A stretch of 64,000 nucleotides of DNA from Blattamonas nauphoetae (taxonomy: Eukaryota > Preaxostyla > Oxymonadida). Shown here piece by piece: positions 31,650 to 43,600 of the stretch. Location: positions 285,452 through 349,451 of the forward strand of contig JARBJD010000044.1 of the NCBI GenBank assembly GCA_033064195.1. The letters are read 5' to 3'. Both the position numbers and the translations under genes were made by a program. Each line of letters starts with the position of its first letter. Positions within the stretch are counted from its first letter, which is position 1. The notes beneath the pieces are model-generated. The model was not told the DNA's origin and did not search any database. It saw nothing but the letters and a program-made list of their open reading frames with translations.

Positions 31650-33062
31650 ATGACGGGCCACCGTTGTGATCCATCAAAATCGTCGACAATGACGATGGAA
31701 TCTAATCAATCAACGCAACGTCCCCAGAAACGATGGCAAATTGCTGATGAAGTATCCTTTTTCTCCTTCCTTCTCTTCTCGTCAATCCCACTCAGCTTGC
31801 GAAACGCAATGGCTTACACTCGACAATTTTCTTTGGAAATGGAAAATATACTGGCGAATGGAAAGATAATCTTCGACATTTTAAAGGACTTCAAGAATTC
31901 AATGTTTGCAACTGACTTTTCATTTTCACCAATTCCATTCTCACGCTGTATTGCATTCTTCTCTTCCAACGTTAGGACGGAAGCGTATACGAAGGAAATT
32001 GGGAGTGTGACAAAGCATGGTATCCATTTTCAATAAGTTTAGTCATATTTTTGTTCAGCGGACATGGATTGTTTTATTCTCCATTTGGTGTGTTTCTACA
32101 ACATTTTTTCAAGCAATTAGATCCACTGAAGCCACCACACCCTTCGATGAAGGTTATTGAACAGAATCAACTCTTCTTGCGATACGATGGGAACTGGAAG
32201 GACAACGAGCTCTCGTCTGCCTTTTGTTGTCATTGATTTTCGGTCTCTAGGGGATATGGCATCTATTACTATGATGATGGCTCTCGATACGAAGGCTGTG
32301 TGCCTTTTTTCACTCATTTTTTGTCGCTCAGATTGGATGCACAACGATCGACATGGCTTCGGTGCCATGTACTACACAAACGGTGAGATCTACTGTGGAA
32401 TGTGGGCAAATGATATTCGAGAAGGAAAAGGAACACTCTTCAAACCAGATGGCACAATTCTTCAAGGAATGTTCGAACAAGACCTTCCTCATGGACAATG
32501 CGTTTACTTCACACCGGCAAAAAAACGTATGTATACAGGAGAATGGTTCGAGGGAATACCAAAGTGTGGTGTTTATGAGGAAACAGAAGGTCCATTCCCA
32601 AACCTCGAAGATGAACTTGGACGGAATCGTGACTCTCTCCCACCAGAGTATCTCCAACGAAAACTACGAGAAGATGAAGATCCACCACCTGAAATTGTGC
32701 CTCTCCTGTTAAAAGACATTGATGGAGTAATCCTCGAAGCACAAAGGCAAGCCAGGGAAGACTATCTCAAGCGAAGATATCCACACCTTTCACTCCAACA
32801 GATTCGTGACATCTTAGATTCAGGCAGAGATATTGAGGAGTTTGGGTTGGGAGAAGAACGAGGAGGACCTCGCCACCGAAGAGGTGGAGGGAGAAGTCAA
32901 TTTGTCCAAGGAAGAAAAGGAAAAACGGGCAGGCAAACAGCACAAACTAGAAAAGTGCAGAATTCGGGCGATCTCCAGATTAATTTTGAAGGTGAGGGCG
33001 TCGTCAGAACTCTCGATGAAAGAACTTCAAAAACGATCGATACCCCGTTTGGACCAATGTAA
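31650..33062 (+). CDS. MORN3: MORN-repeat protein, MORN3 type (flagellum-associated)
   Basis: Model: 31650-31751, 31796-31903, 31976-32019, 32059-32087, 32121-32214, 32251-32297, 32332-33062 (384 aa). All six introns (33-72 nt) join in phase. Repeats in order include GKYTGEWKDNLRHFKG, DGSVYEGNWECDK, LRYDGNWKDNELSGYGIYYY, DGSRYEGYWMHNDRHGFGAM, GEIYCGMWANDIREGKGTLF and MYTGEWFEGIPKCGVY. The opening AKRNGLHSTIFF and the closing PKCGVY block correspond to human MORN3 (AQRNGLRSQ; AKCGTM). The tail, about 140 residues longer than in human MORN3, is charged, then Gly/Arg-rich, and includes DIDGVILEAQRQAREDYLKR. MORN3 is a sperm/flagellar axoneme protein in animals; a flagellar role here is inference. 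Confidence 0.85.
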
Positions 33063-33440
33063 TTGATGCCAATGTTCTGTTTTCTTAGTTTTAATTCATC
33101 ATTTCAATGAGTGTTCATTCTGCGCCATTTTTCTCATGTGGTTTCAGAATTACCCTTCTGAAAGGTCGACAGCGCTTGTCCAACTTTTGTTCATTCAATC
33201 TGCACAATAGTGCTGTTCAAACATTGTACTCAGAGAAATATTCATGAATAATGCTCACTTTACCCACCATCATCCTTCCAGAATAGCAATCGCTTTTCTC
33301 ATTGGATTTTCGATTAAAGTAAAGACAGATCAAAATATCAATCGCAAACTATCTGATTATCTCCTTTCAGTCATATTAGTTTTCTATTCCTTTCAATCTC
33401 ATCTGTTCCACACTCCACGTTTTCAACAACTCATTGACAG

Positions 33441-35989
33441 GAATCCAAATATGATGTCCAGATTCCAGCTGAAACATTGGAATTATCGCTGTCAGATCTT
33501 TCTCCATACCCAAATGGATTATGGAATACCCTCAAATATCATGTTTGTTTAGCATCTCAAGTGAGTCATCCTTTAAGCTCTCTCAACTTGCCAATCCTTC
33601 GAGGTTGAGCCAATTTCTTCAGTCATTCACGTCTTTACTTCAACGTCCCGTGAATATACCGAGTGATAACACTCCTGCATTCATTGTATGTTCGATGTTC
33701 ATTTCATTCTCCAGCATCCTCGCAGTGTTTTTGGCATCTTCCTCCAACAGGAAATCTCATTGTCTCGTAGTCTTCTTCCAATTATTGCCTCGGTTTCACG
33801 AAATATTGTCCTGTTTGCGTTTTATCCTACCACATTTTTGTCTCAGCTATCTTTCAGGCGAGCTTCTCTTCTCAAACACTTCTCTCAACAAAATTCCGGA
33901 TGAATCATCATCATTTTCTCAGATTCTCTCGTTTTATGATACATACTCGACCTTCTGTAGACCAATCAATAACCGACTTCTCCATTCACTCCTCTCCGTT
34001 CCACAGACCAATACTCATTCCAATTCCTACAATCCACCTCCAATCCTGTCATCACTCATTCCTGCGACAAATCTCCCACTTGATTCACCACTTCTCACAG
34101 CTCACTCAAGACCGAAATGGAAAGTTGGTCAGAACCGCCGCAAACAATCAGAGCAAACGCCGCTTCCCTCCACCCACCCACTCGTCGATCTCCCGTCGAC
34201 TCTTTCATATGTTTCATTCCAAACATCATTCCCTCTGCATTTTCTTCTCTCATCACTCCGCCAATCACCAGATGATCGCCTGAAGCAAAGACGACTCTTC
34301 CATATCCCGAACGAGATTGCCTCGTCTGTCCCTCTGTACAATCAGCTCATTGCTCAGCTGTCAGCACACTCTCCGTCTCTTCCTCCGAATGCACCAAAAT
34401 TGCCGAATACACAAGAGTCTGCCACCTCTTTCCTCATCTTTCTCAGACAAGACACATGGTTCTCCACATCTGCCTCAGGGTCGACTCTTCTTTCATCTCT
34501 TCAGCAAATGCATCGAAGCGTGATGGAGGGTGATGGTTCTTCTGAGGATGTTGTCGATTTTGCTGTTTCTGTCCTCGAATCAGCGGAGAGACTCGGGATG
34601 TTCACAGGAAGTGAAGTCGGCGCTGTGTGGATGGAGACATTGATGCGCTTTCGTGGAAAGGAGCCGACACTCTCCACCGAACAGCCTCATCACAAAACAG
34701 CCCGAGACAAAGACAGTCCAATTGATGAAGACATCAACGAGAAGGATTGGATCATCGAGGCCGTGCGGAAAATCAACCAGGCAACGTCATTCATCTCGTC
34801 AGCACAAACCTCACCTCAAAATGGGGCCAACGCCATTCAAGTATCGCTTGATCATCTCAACCAAGCCGAGGGACTTCTTTTCACTTTTGACAAGTATTCA
34901 TCGTCGCCCAGGACAGAGTCATTTGACGCGCCATCTGAGCTGCTCTGCCAGATCGCCAAATTGAGACACCTCGTCACATCACTCGTCTCACCGCACGAGG
35001 CCGTCCGCCACCAAAAGCTACCCCACCCCACACACAATTCAATATCATCGCAATACCTCCGCTTTATCCCCATCTTCAACCCGCAGAACCCTTCGTCCAG
35101 TTACCAGCTAACCTTCACAGGGTTTCACGAACAGGTGAAGATCGTGGAACGAATGCTCCAGAGATGCTTCCATGCCGCAGCTCTCTCACATTTTGGATAT
35201 TCCATGCTCACTCTCCAGTTCACTCCATTCCTTTCTCTTCTCCATGAGCTTGCACTTCCGCTCTCAGTCGTCGTCGAAACTCTGACGGATTCATTCATTT
35301 CGATTCAGTCACATTTTCGTGCAACGCAGAATCCGGTTTCATTGTGTTCGTTGGTTTTCCACAATCTACTTCTCGCTCATCTCCTTCTTCCGTCGCACCC
35401 CTCTCTCTCACGACAGTTCGCAGTCCAAGCTCATCACATATCACATGCACACCAATTTGAAATGCTCTGGGCTCATTCAACGCTCATCCTTTTAAAAGTG
35501 TCCAATAATTCATCAGCCACTGATGACGCCGTGAATCTCCTCACTGATCCACAGATCTTTTCACTCCTTTTCTCTCCTTCCAACCCTCTCTTGTTCATCG
35601 CTACTGTTACGGAAGTCTCCCAGACGTACCTGAAGATCGAAATCAACAAGGCAAGTGCTCTCCAGACTGCCCGTTCCCTTCTTCAATGCGCATACCTCAC
35701 TGCGTCAACATATTTCAATGGAAATCAGGATATGCTTCTGGAAGACAACACAGCTGATCCATCATTTGATGCGCTATGTCTGCATCATCTCCAAACAGCT
35801 GCCTCTCAGTTTTTGAAGAGGCATTTCTTACTCATTGCCAGTCATCTCTGTCTGGTGGACTGTGCCCTCCTGAATCTCCAGACAACTGACATGCAGAGAG
35901 AATATTGGACAAACATCCGAAACTCAGATGCAGTGGAATTCCTTCAACTGAAAAAGGAGATCCAGCAGTCACTCACCCCTTCCACATGA
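33441..35989 (+). CDS. Unidentified large alpha-helical protein (5' end unresolved)
   Basis: Supported exons are 33441-33542, 33578-33685, 33715-33812 and 33847-35989, joined in phase by introns of 35, 29 and 34 nt (816 codons). An upstream exon must exist: the frame before 33441 is closed by TGA directly before the AG acceptor. A candidate start at 33244 could not be linked in phase. The first visible exon reads VQIPAETLELSLSDLSPYPN. The protein is Leu/Ser-rich and mostly helical, with a Pro/Ser-rich linker around 34010-34180 and acidic or low-complexity parts in the middle. The C-terminal third (from LRFIPIFNPQNP, then ERMLQRCFHAAALSHFGYSM) looks like a helical-repeat scaffold. No family is recognised. 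The stop lies 56 bp from the stop of the next, convergent gene. Confidence 0.7.
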
Positions 35990-36045
35990 TCTGTGAATCT
36001 TCGAAAGAATAACCTGAAGTGAGGACTGAAGAGAAGAGCACCAAA

Positions 36046-37793
36046 TCAAGAATGGTTGGCCTGATGTGCTGCCCAGAATCCTGTCGTGGCCGCCTGAATC
36101 AGTTCGCCTTTGGACATTTCTCGCGTCTTTGCAGATTCTGCAGGAGTTTGCACTTGGCGAAGAATGTGTTGTGTCGTGGGATTGGAGGGAGCATCAGTTC
36201 TGGCTGCTTTGATGATCCAATCAGCGAGATCTGTGAAGCCAAAGAGAGTGTTGTCATCTGGTGGGAAGGATGGTGGGAAGAAAGAGGAGATGTTTTTCTT
36301 CAAGAATGACGTGAGCTGTTTTTTCAAGAAATCTGACGATATTCAAGACAAAAGAGAGATACTGTTCATAAACAGCCCAAACTGCATTGGGTCTTCAATA
36401 TGTGATGAAACCCAGCTCTTCACGAGAGAGAGAAACACCCATCGGTAGACGTTGAGGAAGGCTATTTCCAGAGACTCCACGAAAACAGTGCCTGGCATGA
36501 AGAGATTGTCGTTGAAATCGCATGCCTGCGGGAGGCGACGAGGGTTGAGTGGTTTTTGCCTTTGCGCGTCAACAGTAGTGAGTTGAGGGAGGACTCCCAC
36601 TGGAATGGGGCGGAAGGGGGAGGTTTGCTTGAAGGCCGAAGGGTGGTCTGCTTCACTCGGCGGTTTGAAGAGGGGAGCACACTGGACGAACGATGGAGCA
36701 TTTGTCTGAGCAGTTTGGGGTGCCTCCGTGGACGTTTTGATGTACTCTGCAAACAGGGAAGCCGTCTGCAGATGAGAGAGCGGACTTGTGTAGAAAGTCC
36801 CTCGTTTGGTTGAGATGGTCTTTTGGACAGGCATCGAATACGACACATAGAAGAACAGGAATGCGGACAGAGCGGACTCGGCGGATTTCAGTTGTTCCAG
36901 CAAATGAGATGTGATGTTTATTCCGATCAGGGCAAAGGAATAGAACCCAAACTGAAGAGATGAACGAATGGCGGTGATACTTTCTTTTCAGGGTTTCCAC
37001 CTGACAGAGCTACCATTGCCCTGACCTCATCAGAGTTGAATGTGGCATATTTCAATAACATCTCCATTCCAAACATCCCCGTTCCTCGAAAATCTGTCTT
37101 TGGATCTTTTCCTGGAGGAATAAAGGAGTAAAAACCAAACCCTGAAATCCAACAACTTCCCACTCATCAGTAAAACGACCGTTCTTCCTTTCAAGAGAAT
37201 ATGTGGCGAGGTCCCAAAACGATTGAAGTTGTGTTTCATGAGAAACTTTTCCTGTTTCAAATGGCGTGTGTGCGAGTTTGAGAGAACTCTAATCAATAAA
37301 AAATGGAAAAAAAGTCAACATGTTTAAACAGTTCAAATGAAAAAGCGAGATCCAGTGAAATAGATAACGATTCTAGAGCAGGGAGATTTGTGGCCAGAGA
37401 TTTGTTCTGTTCTAATGATAAAAAGTCAATATTGAAGGAGTACACAGAAATACCTCTCAAATATTGTGTGAACATTACACCAGGTGATGGATACAGATGA
37501 GAATGTGGGACGTCCATTTTTGAGAGAAGTTGTGCATCATTAACGAATGCAGTGACTGCTTTAGTATGACGTGGTTGATGTTGGAGTAGTATATACAAAT
37601 CATAAGCATTTGTGAGAGATTCTTGTGTATATGTCGATGTAAACCACGTGTAACGAGGGGAGAGTCTGAAAATGTTGCAGAACTGACGAACGAATTTTGT
37701 TGATGTGTACTTCGAGGAGATCCATATTGCTAGGAGGGTAATAAATAATGCAAGAGCCGCGATCAGTAATCCCTTCTGGAGAGTCGGGTTCAT
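36046..37793 (-). CDS. ELMO-domain protein with N-terminal membrane anchor (ELMOD type)
   Basis: ELMOD proteins act as GAPs for ARL/ARF GTPases; ELMO/CED-12 proteins act in Rac activation. Model: 37793-37454, 37411-37320, 37288-37141, 37111-36981, 36951-36363, 36332-36046 (528 aa); introns are 42, 31, 29, 29 and 30 nt, all phases consistent. Residues 7-25 (KGLLIAALALFITLLAIWI) form one membrane segment. The ELMO domain centre is EWEVVGFQGKDPKTDFRGTG, then MFGMEMLLKYA and, after the fifth exon joint, FGFYSFALIGINIT, the family's closing signature. The Arg of the domain (TDFRG), which is catalytic in ELMOD GAPs, is present. After the domain come a Pro/Ser-rich segment of about 100 residues and a helical tail. 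Which ELMOD paralog is not decided. Confidence 0.88.
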
Positions 37794-37916
37794 TTAGTTT
37801 CATGGGAAGATCTGTTTGTGTTTCTCAAGGACCGATTGACTCACCTTCTCACTTCTCTAAAGTGTTTGTGAGATTATTTACAAATAGGAATTACATGGAG
37901 ATGAGGTGAGAAGAGA

Positions 37917-40582
37917 TTATGCTTGTTCACGCACAGCTTCTCTCTTTCCGATTTCGTTTTGCATCTGGTCGAACCCTGCGAGATCTTCTTCCTCGAAAGC
38001 AGTTGCAAAAGAGAGAGGCTCAAATGGATAGCCTTCTGCCTTGTAGAACTTATTCTGCAATTCGACCCAATGGAGACGGAGACAGTGAAGGAAGGCACTC
38101 AATCCTTCCATGGCACAGAGGATAGCGATGGTTGCTCCAATCCAGACAGTGACGCCGAGTGCAATACCAATGGGGCCAGCCAGCTGAGATGCCTTGACCA
38201 TGCAATACTCGAGGAAGACTTCGCCAAGCTGGCCGTGAGCGAGAGAAAGAGCCCAGAGACGGAGGTACGAGGCAGTGTTGGAGATCGCTCCAAGGACAAA
38301 TTCAATGCATTCGATGAGAGTGTTGATGAGGACCTCACCGAGGTTGAATTCTTCGTCCGCAACGGTCCATTCGGCCATGCCTTGAGCATCCTCCTCCTCA
38401 ACCATCATGGACGTTCCTTGGTAGCCTTCCTCGCCGTCCTGGAGGGCCTTATACTGTTCCTGCTTCGCTTGGATCTTCTTCATCTCTTTGCGGTGTTGAT
38501 AAATCTCGATGCAGGGCTTGGGAATGAGCATCCAAGGAATTGTGATGACAATCACAAGGAGAAGGAAGCGTTGGATGCCGGCCTGGTGGGGGATAAGTTG
38601 CTCATCGGGTGGAATGGGAGAACTGAAGGAGAGGAACATGTTAATCATTGTGCGAATAATCATTGGTTTCACCTCCTGTGGAGACATCCACTTGTAGATG
38701 ATGAGGAAGCACATGTATCCGAATAGGGAGAGCATCAGGAGCATTTGAGGGATGAATTCACACCAAACATCGATCCAATGTTTGAAGTGAATATGGTTGA
38801 CGCATGAAAAAGCGATTCCGATCAACATATGCAGCACACCGATGATGATACTCATTTTCATTTTGAGTGAGTTGGTCATGATGAGGTTGTTGAAACAACT
38901 TCGCCAGATAGGATCCATTCCAATAATGTACGTATGCTTGTGAACACACGTCGATTCGCCGGTGATTTCATCGACAACACATTTGTAGCCCGACCCGAAG
39001 AAGTTCAACGAGAACGAGAACGTTTCGTTGTACAGGAGACCTGTGTAAATTGCCATTGCTCCCATCACAAGGAGGAGGTATCGTCCAACATAAAGATATG
39101 AAATAAGATCGTTCATTCCTTTTCCGACTTTCTTTTCGATCATGATGAAGAAGAGTCCAGTCAAGAGAAGGATCATTCCATGTCCGATATCACCATACAT
39201 AACAGCGAACAAGAATGGGAAAGTAACGAGCGAGAGAAGTCCGGGATTAACTTCTCCATATGATGCGATTCCGTACGAGTTAACGAGAGATTGGACAGCT
39301 GATGTGAATTTGTTGCGGCGGATGTACGTTGGTGGAACAAGTTTGTCTCCACGCCGCTTTTTGCCTTCCCAGTTGAGTGATTGAGCAATTGAGGGAACAG
39401 ACGAAGAGGAGCTGATGCTTGCGCGTTGTAAGCAATCGTTGACAGCATTCACACTCCGTGTTGGAACCCAGCCTTCTCCAACGAGACACTTTGATGTTGT
39501 ATCTGAGGAAAACATGTTGAGTGTGTGGAAGAGAGCACGTTCACGGCAGATGAAGTCAGTCCAGCTTTCGAGATTTTCTGCAATATCTTTGAGGATCATC
39601 AGTTTCTGTGAAGTTGCTTTATCTTCAACTTCTTGAAGAACAACAAGACGTTCTCGGATTTGATTCAGAACTTCAGCTCGCTCTTCCTCGTTTTCAGAAA
39701 ATGGGTAGATGGCAGCATTGTATGATTCGCTAATTCTTGTGATCTTTGTGAGTGCACGTTCCCCACTGAAGAAGGCGACAAACACTGTCTTTTCCACAGA
39801 TTTTCCCTGCAAAAAATTAAAAAGAAAAAAAAGAAACGAGTGTTGGATCGTAGACTGGCTCAGCGATAGGGATTGTATCAAGGAAGACGTTTCCACGAGT
39901 TGCAACATAGATCATCCGAGAGAATTGTTCGTATTTAGACAATTGAATAACGCCAGACACAAAGCTAATAGTCGGTAGATGAGAGGATTGATTCAAAAGG
40001 AAAGAGAAAAAACCCGAGTCGAACATCTGTGTCCCGAAGTTGGGCTTGTTCAGAGTATGCTTGACGGAGCTCACTAACTTTCGAACCGGAGAAATATGGG
40101 GCAGCAAGTTCAAGAACATTTCTCATTTCAATCAGTTCATTTTTGTTTTGGAGAAGTTGTGAATTGTTTGATTGGAGTTGTTGTAAGCTCACTTCCGCGT
40201 CTGTAAACTTGGTTTCGAGGTCAGAAAGATTGTAACGAGAATGCTCAGTATGCTCAAGCGGTGTGATGTCATTCCAAACGAGCTGAACTCGGAAAAAGCG
40301 TAGAATGCGTTGGAGTTCATCACATCTTCGGATTTCTGGATAGAACTCTCGGCGTGACGGATGGATATGTGGATTCAGATCAATGAAGTGGACCATTCCA
40401 AGAGTTCCCAATTCATGGGTGCTATGATAGGCTGGTTAGAGAAAAAGAAAATAGTTGAGAATGCGTGATTTTGAGACGGGAAAGAAACCAGAATCTCTTG
40501 GAAGCACGAATTGCATGTATTCCATCTCCTCGCTCCGGAATAGGTTGATCATCTCGCCCGATGTATCCTTGAACATCGACAT
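37917..40582 (-). CDS. V-type proton ATPase subunit a (V0 sector)
   Basis: Subunit a provides the proton half-channels of the V-ATPase. Model: 40582-40489, 40431-40014, 39964-39838, 39806-37917 (842 aa); introns are 57, 49 and 31 nt, all in phase. The N-terminus has the family block INLFRSEEMEYMQF, then AYHSTHELGTLGMVHFIDLN after the first joint. FVSGVIQLSKYEQFSRMIYV then ATRGNVF ends the cytosolic first half. The membrane half begins near VTFPFLFAVMYGDIGHG. The essential channel Arg lies in SYLRLWALSLAHGQL. The C-terminal FLHCLRLHWVELQNKFYKAE and GYPFEPLSFA are typical. Two Met codons, at 40582 and 40576, could both start. Length and order fit the usual 800-860 aa family. Confidence 0.95.
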
Positions 40583-40676
40583 GGTTCTTTGTTCCAATGA
40601 TCACACCCATGATTCCAATTCTCGTCACCAAAATCGAAATCCGCACTATTGTCGGATTTCAGAGAGGTTTCCTCTC

Positions 40677-43600
40677 ATGAATTCCGCTCAATATTCATTT
40701 GGTTCCAAAGTGGACATCATAGCGCCAACTTTGTTCATTTATCGGTCTCAACCAACGTCTCCTCCAATATGTCCAGGATGTTCATCTACAAATCTTCTTG
40801 AGAACAAAACTGTCAAATGTCTTGTTTGTCAACGCCTTTTTTGTGAGGAGTATGCCTAACTTGCTCTTTAAACGATTTTAGTTGTCTCAAGAATACTGTG
40901 AGTTTGAATCGAATTCATCAACCCAAAATCTGTCAATCATGTTCACTCGGTTCCTTTCTCAGTTTGACATTCATAGTCATCATTGTTTTTGGTAGACAAC
41001 AGTGCTAATCTCCATAAAAGTGATTTATCACTCCTATGTCAACTGCTCACGATCCTCGAGAAGTCTCTGACATTAGAAATCACACTGAACACACTTAGCT
41101 CTCTTTTATTCATTTGGAAGCATTTTCTAACAGATATTTACCATGGGCAATTCGACACGCTGGAATCCACCGACCTTCCTCTTTTCTTCCACAATTTCTT
41201 GAACATTGTCCACAATGAAATCATTATCATGGAGAAACACCATTTGTCTCCACTTTTATCAATGTTTCTACTCATGTTCACGAACAAAACAGGTGAATTC
41301 GTTGCACCTCTTCTCTACTCACATCTCCCAACCACAATGTCTCTTTTTTCGGCAACCATTCTCTCTGCTCAAGATGATACTCATTCTCTCTCCGAGGGGG
41401 AAAGTCTTGCCGTTTCCCCTATTTTCTTATCCCGTTTCTCGCACCCAAACATCCAAAGATACACTTCGATTGCCTCTGCAAAGAACTCTCTCCCATCAAT
41501 TCCTTCATTGAAAAAGCTCTATTCCAAACTCATTTTCCTCAGCCTCAAACACATTATTTCTTCTTCATCTGCCCTCCTCCAGTATTCACTCTCACCAGAA
41601 CCAGCATCAGATGCAGAAATACACTTTTCGATCCTCATCACCAGTCTAATTCTTGTCTCCATCATTTTTTCTCACTCGTCCCCGTATTTGCTCTCCTCCT
41701 TTCTCAAACATAACAAAACATCTCCTCTTCTGGAGAAACTTGTCGATATCCTCATCTCATTCCTCCACACAAGAACGGCTGACTCTCCGATGTCCCTTCC
41801 ATTCTGCCCGTCTTATTCCCTGGATATTCCAGCATACTTTCTGTCGTATCTGGGCACTTCTACTCCCTACTCTTCGTCTTCACTTCCCTTTCTGACAACA
41901 TGTCCACCAACTCTCATCAAACCATTCCCGTCCATCTCGTTATTCCTCCACAGTCACGCCACTGTTCTCTTAACGAGCCTCATTCATCCGCTGATCCCTC
42001 TTCCCAATTCAATATCCTCAAGGGCAGGATCATTTGTCACTAAACTGGAGGAATTAATCATCCATCAGACAATCGATACCAATTTCCATCTGCACACATC
42101 AAGTCTGGATGACCAGAACGCCCGGTCTCCAGTGGGGATGCTGGGAAGCTATTCGGATTTTGTTAGGGATAGTCAGGATTTGATCACGGAAGTTCATCCA
42201 GGGATGAAGGAGATTGTTTCTTTCCTCCCACGATCTCATCTCCAAGAAACGAGGTTCAGCGAAGATGAAGGATCAGCTGATAACACTAGTGAAGCCGAGA
42301 CGGAATCGCTCTCCTCGCATGAAGAAATGCAGGAGATGACGTATCGAACACCTCGTCCACACATTCGAAGGCTCGGATCAAAACCTGGATATTCACCGGT
42401 TATAGATTCGCCGCTCTTTGACTCTCCTAATCCCAGTCCTCCGGATGATGAAACTGTTTCTGTCCAATCCCTGTCAACCATGATCACAATGACAACATTC
42501 CTTGACGATAACGAGACGGTGTCTCTTCGTGCTTATCACTCTCCGATGACGGATTCCCAACGACGTCATATTCGCTCCTCTGCTCCATTCCCTTCAGTTG
42601 TCCAGAATGAATCACCGCCGTCTTTCTGGAGAAATGATTCACTGGATGACACAAAGAAAGGAAAGTATGCCCTCAAAGCTCTGTATGCCAATACGTCAAC
42701 AATACTTGCCTCTCTGATACTTCCAGAATTGACCATCAAGCTGATCTCGAAATCAAAAAATGAAAATTCTCCACTTCCTCTTCCTTTCTTTGAACATATC
42801 TCTCGTCTTCTCTCTCCTCACTTTACTGATGTCTTCGATTGGTCCTCCTTTTCTGATGTTCTTTGTCACGCAACCTTGTCGAACCCGAACAGTCCCAAAC
42901 TCCCACCTCATCACTATCGGTCGTATTCGTCGATCATCAGGCCAATCAAAGACAAAACCAAGTCAGTTCATGACAAGACACTTCGAAACAGGGACGACCA
43001 TCAGCAGGTTCCTCCCCTCACCGAAAAAAAGATTGCACATCATCCTTCTGAATCAAATGTCTTCCTCCTCTCTATCATCAACCAGCCGAGTTCAGAGTCG
43101 CTTGTTTCTCACAAACAGCTCCCAGCATTTACGGTTTCACCAATGAGCGACAGTACGGATAATCTCCATGCTGTCTTGAAGTACAACCCTCAAACCAAGA
43201 CCGAGAACCAACGACGAGAATCGACACCCATGCTCTATTTTCAAGAAGAAATTCGTCAAAGTCAACTCACTCCTGATATGCAGTCAAGTTTGACCTTTCT
43301 CTTCACTCGAACAGTGAATGCTCTCATTTCACCTCCGTTCCTCACAAATGAAATTGCCCTCCTCATCGCCCCCTTTATCTCATCTCCGGTTCGTGAAATT
43401 ACGTCAACCAGTTCAAGGTTCATATATTCTTTCCTCCAACAAGACATCAATTCATTCTATTTTTTCTCAACCAAACGCGAAGTCGAGTCGCTTCATCGAT
43501 TCATGGACCTCGAAGCACGTTTTCGTACTTGGGAGAGGAGGTCCAAACCAAGCAAAATCGAATCATTACATTCTGTGGAACAGTCATCTTGCCCGATTTC

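Noticed and set aside
33543-33577. A 17-nt intron (GTGAGTCATCCTTTAAG) that also restores frame
   Set aside because: A 35-nt intron starting at 33543 restores the same frame and fits the usual size. A similar 17-nt candidate in the ELMO gene was replaced by a 29-nt GTATCA intron.
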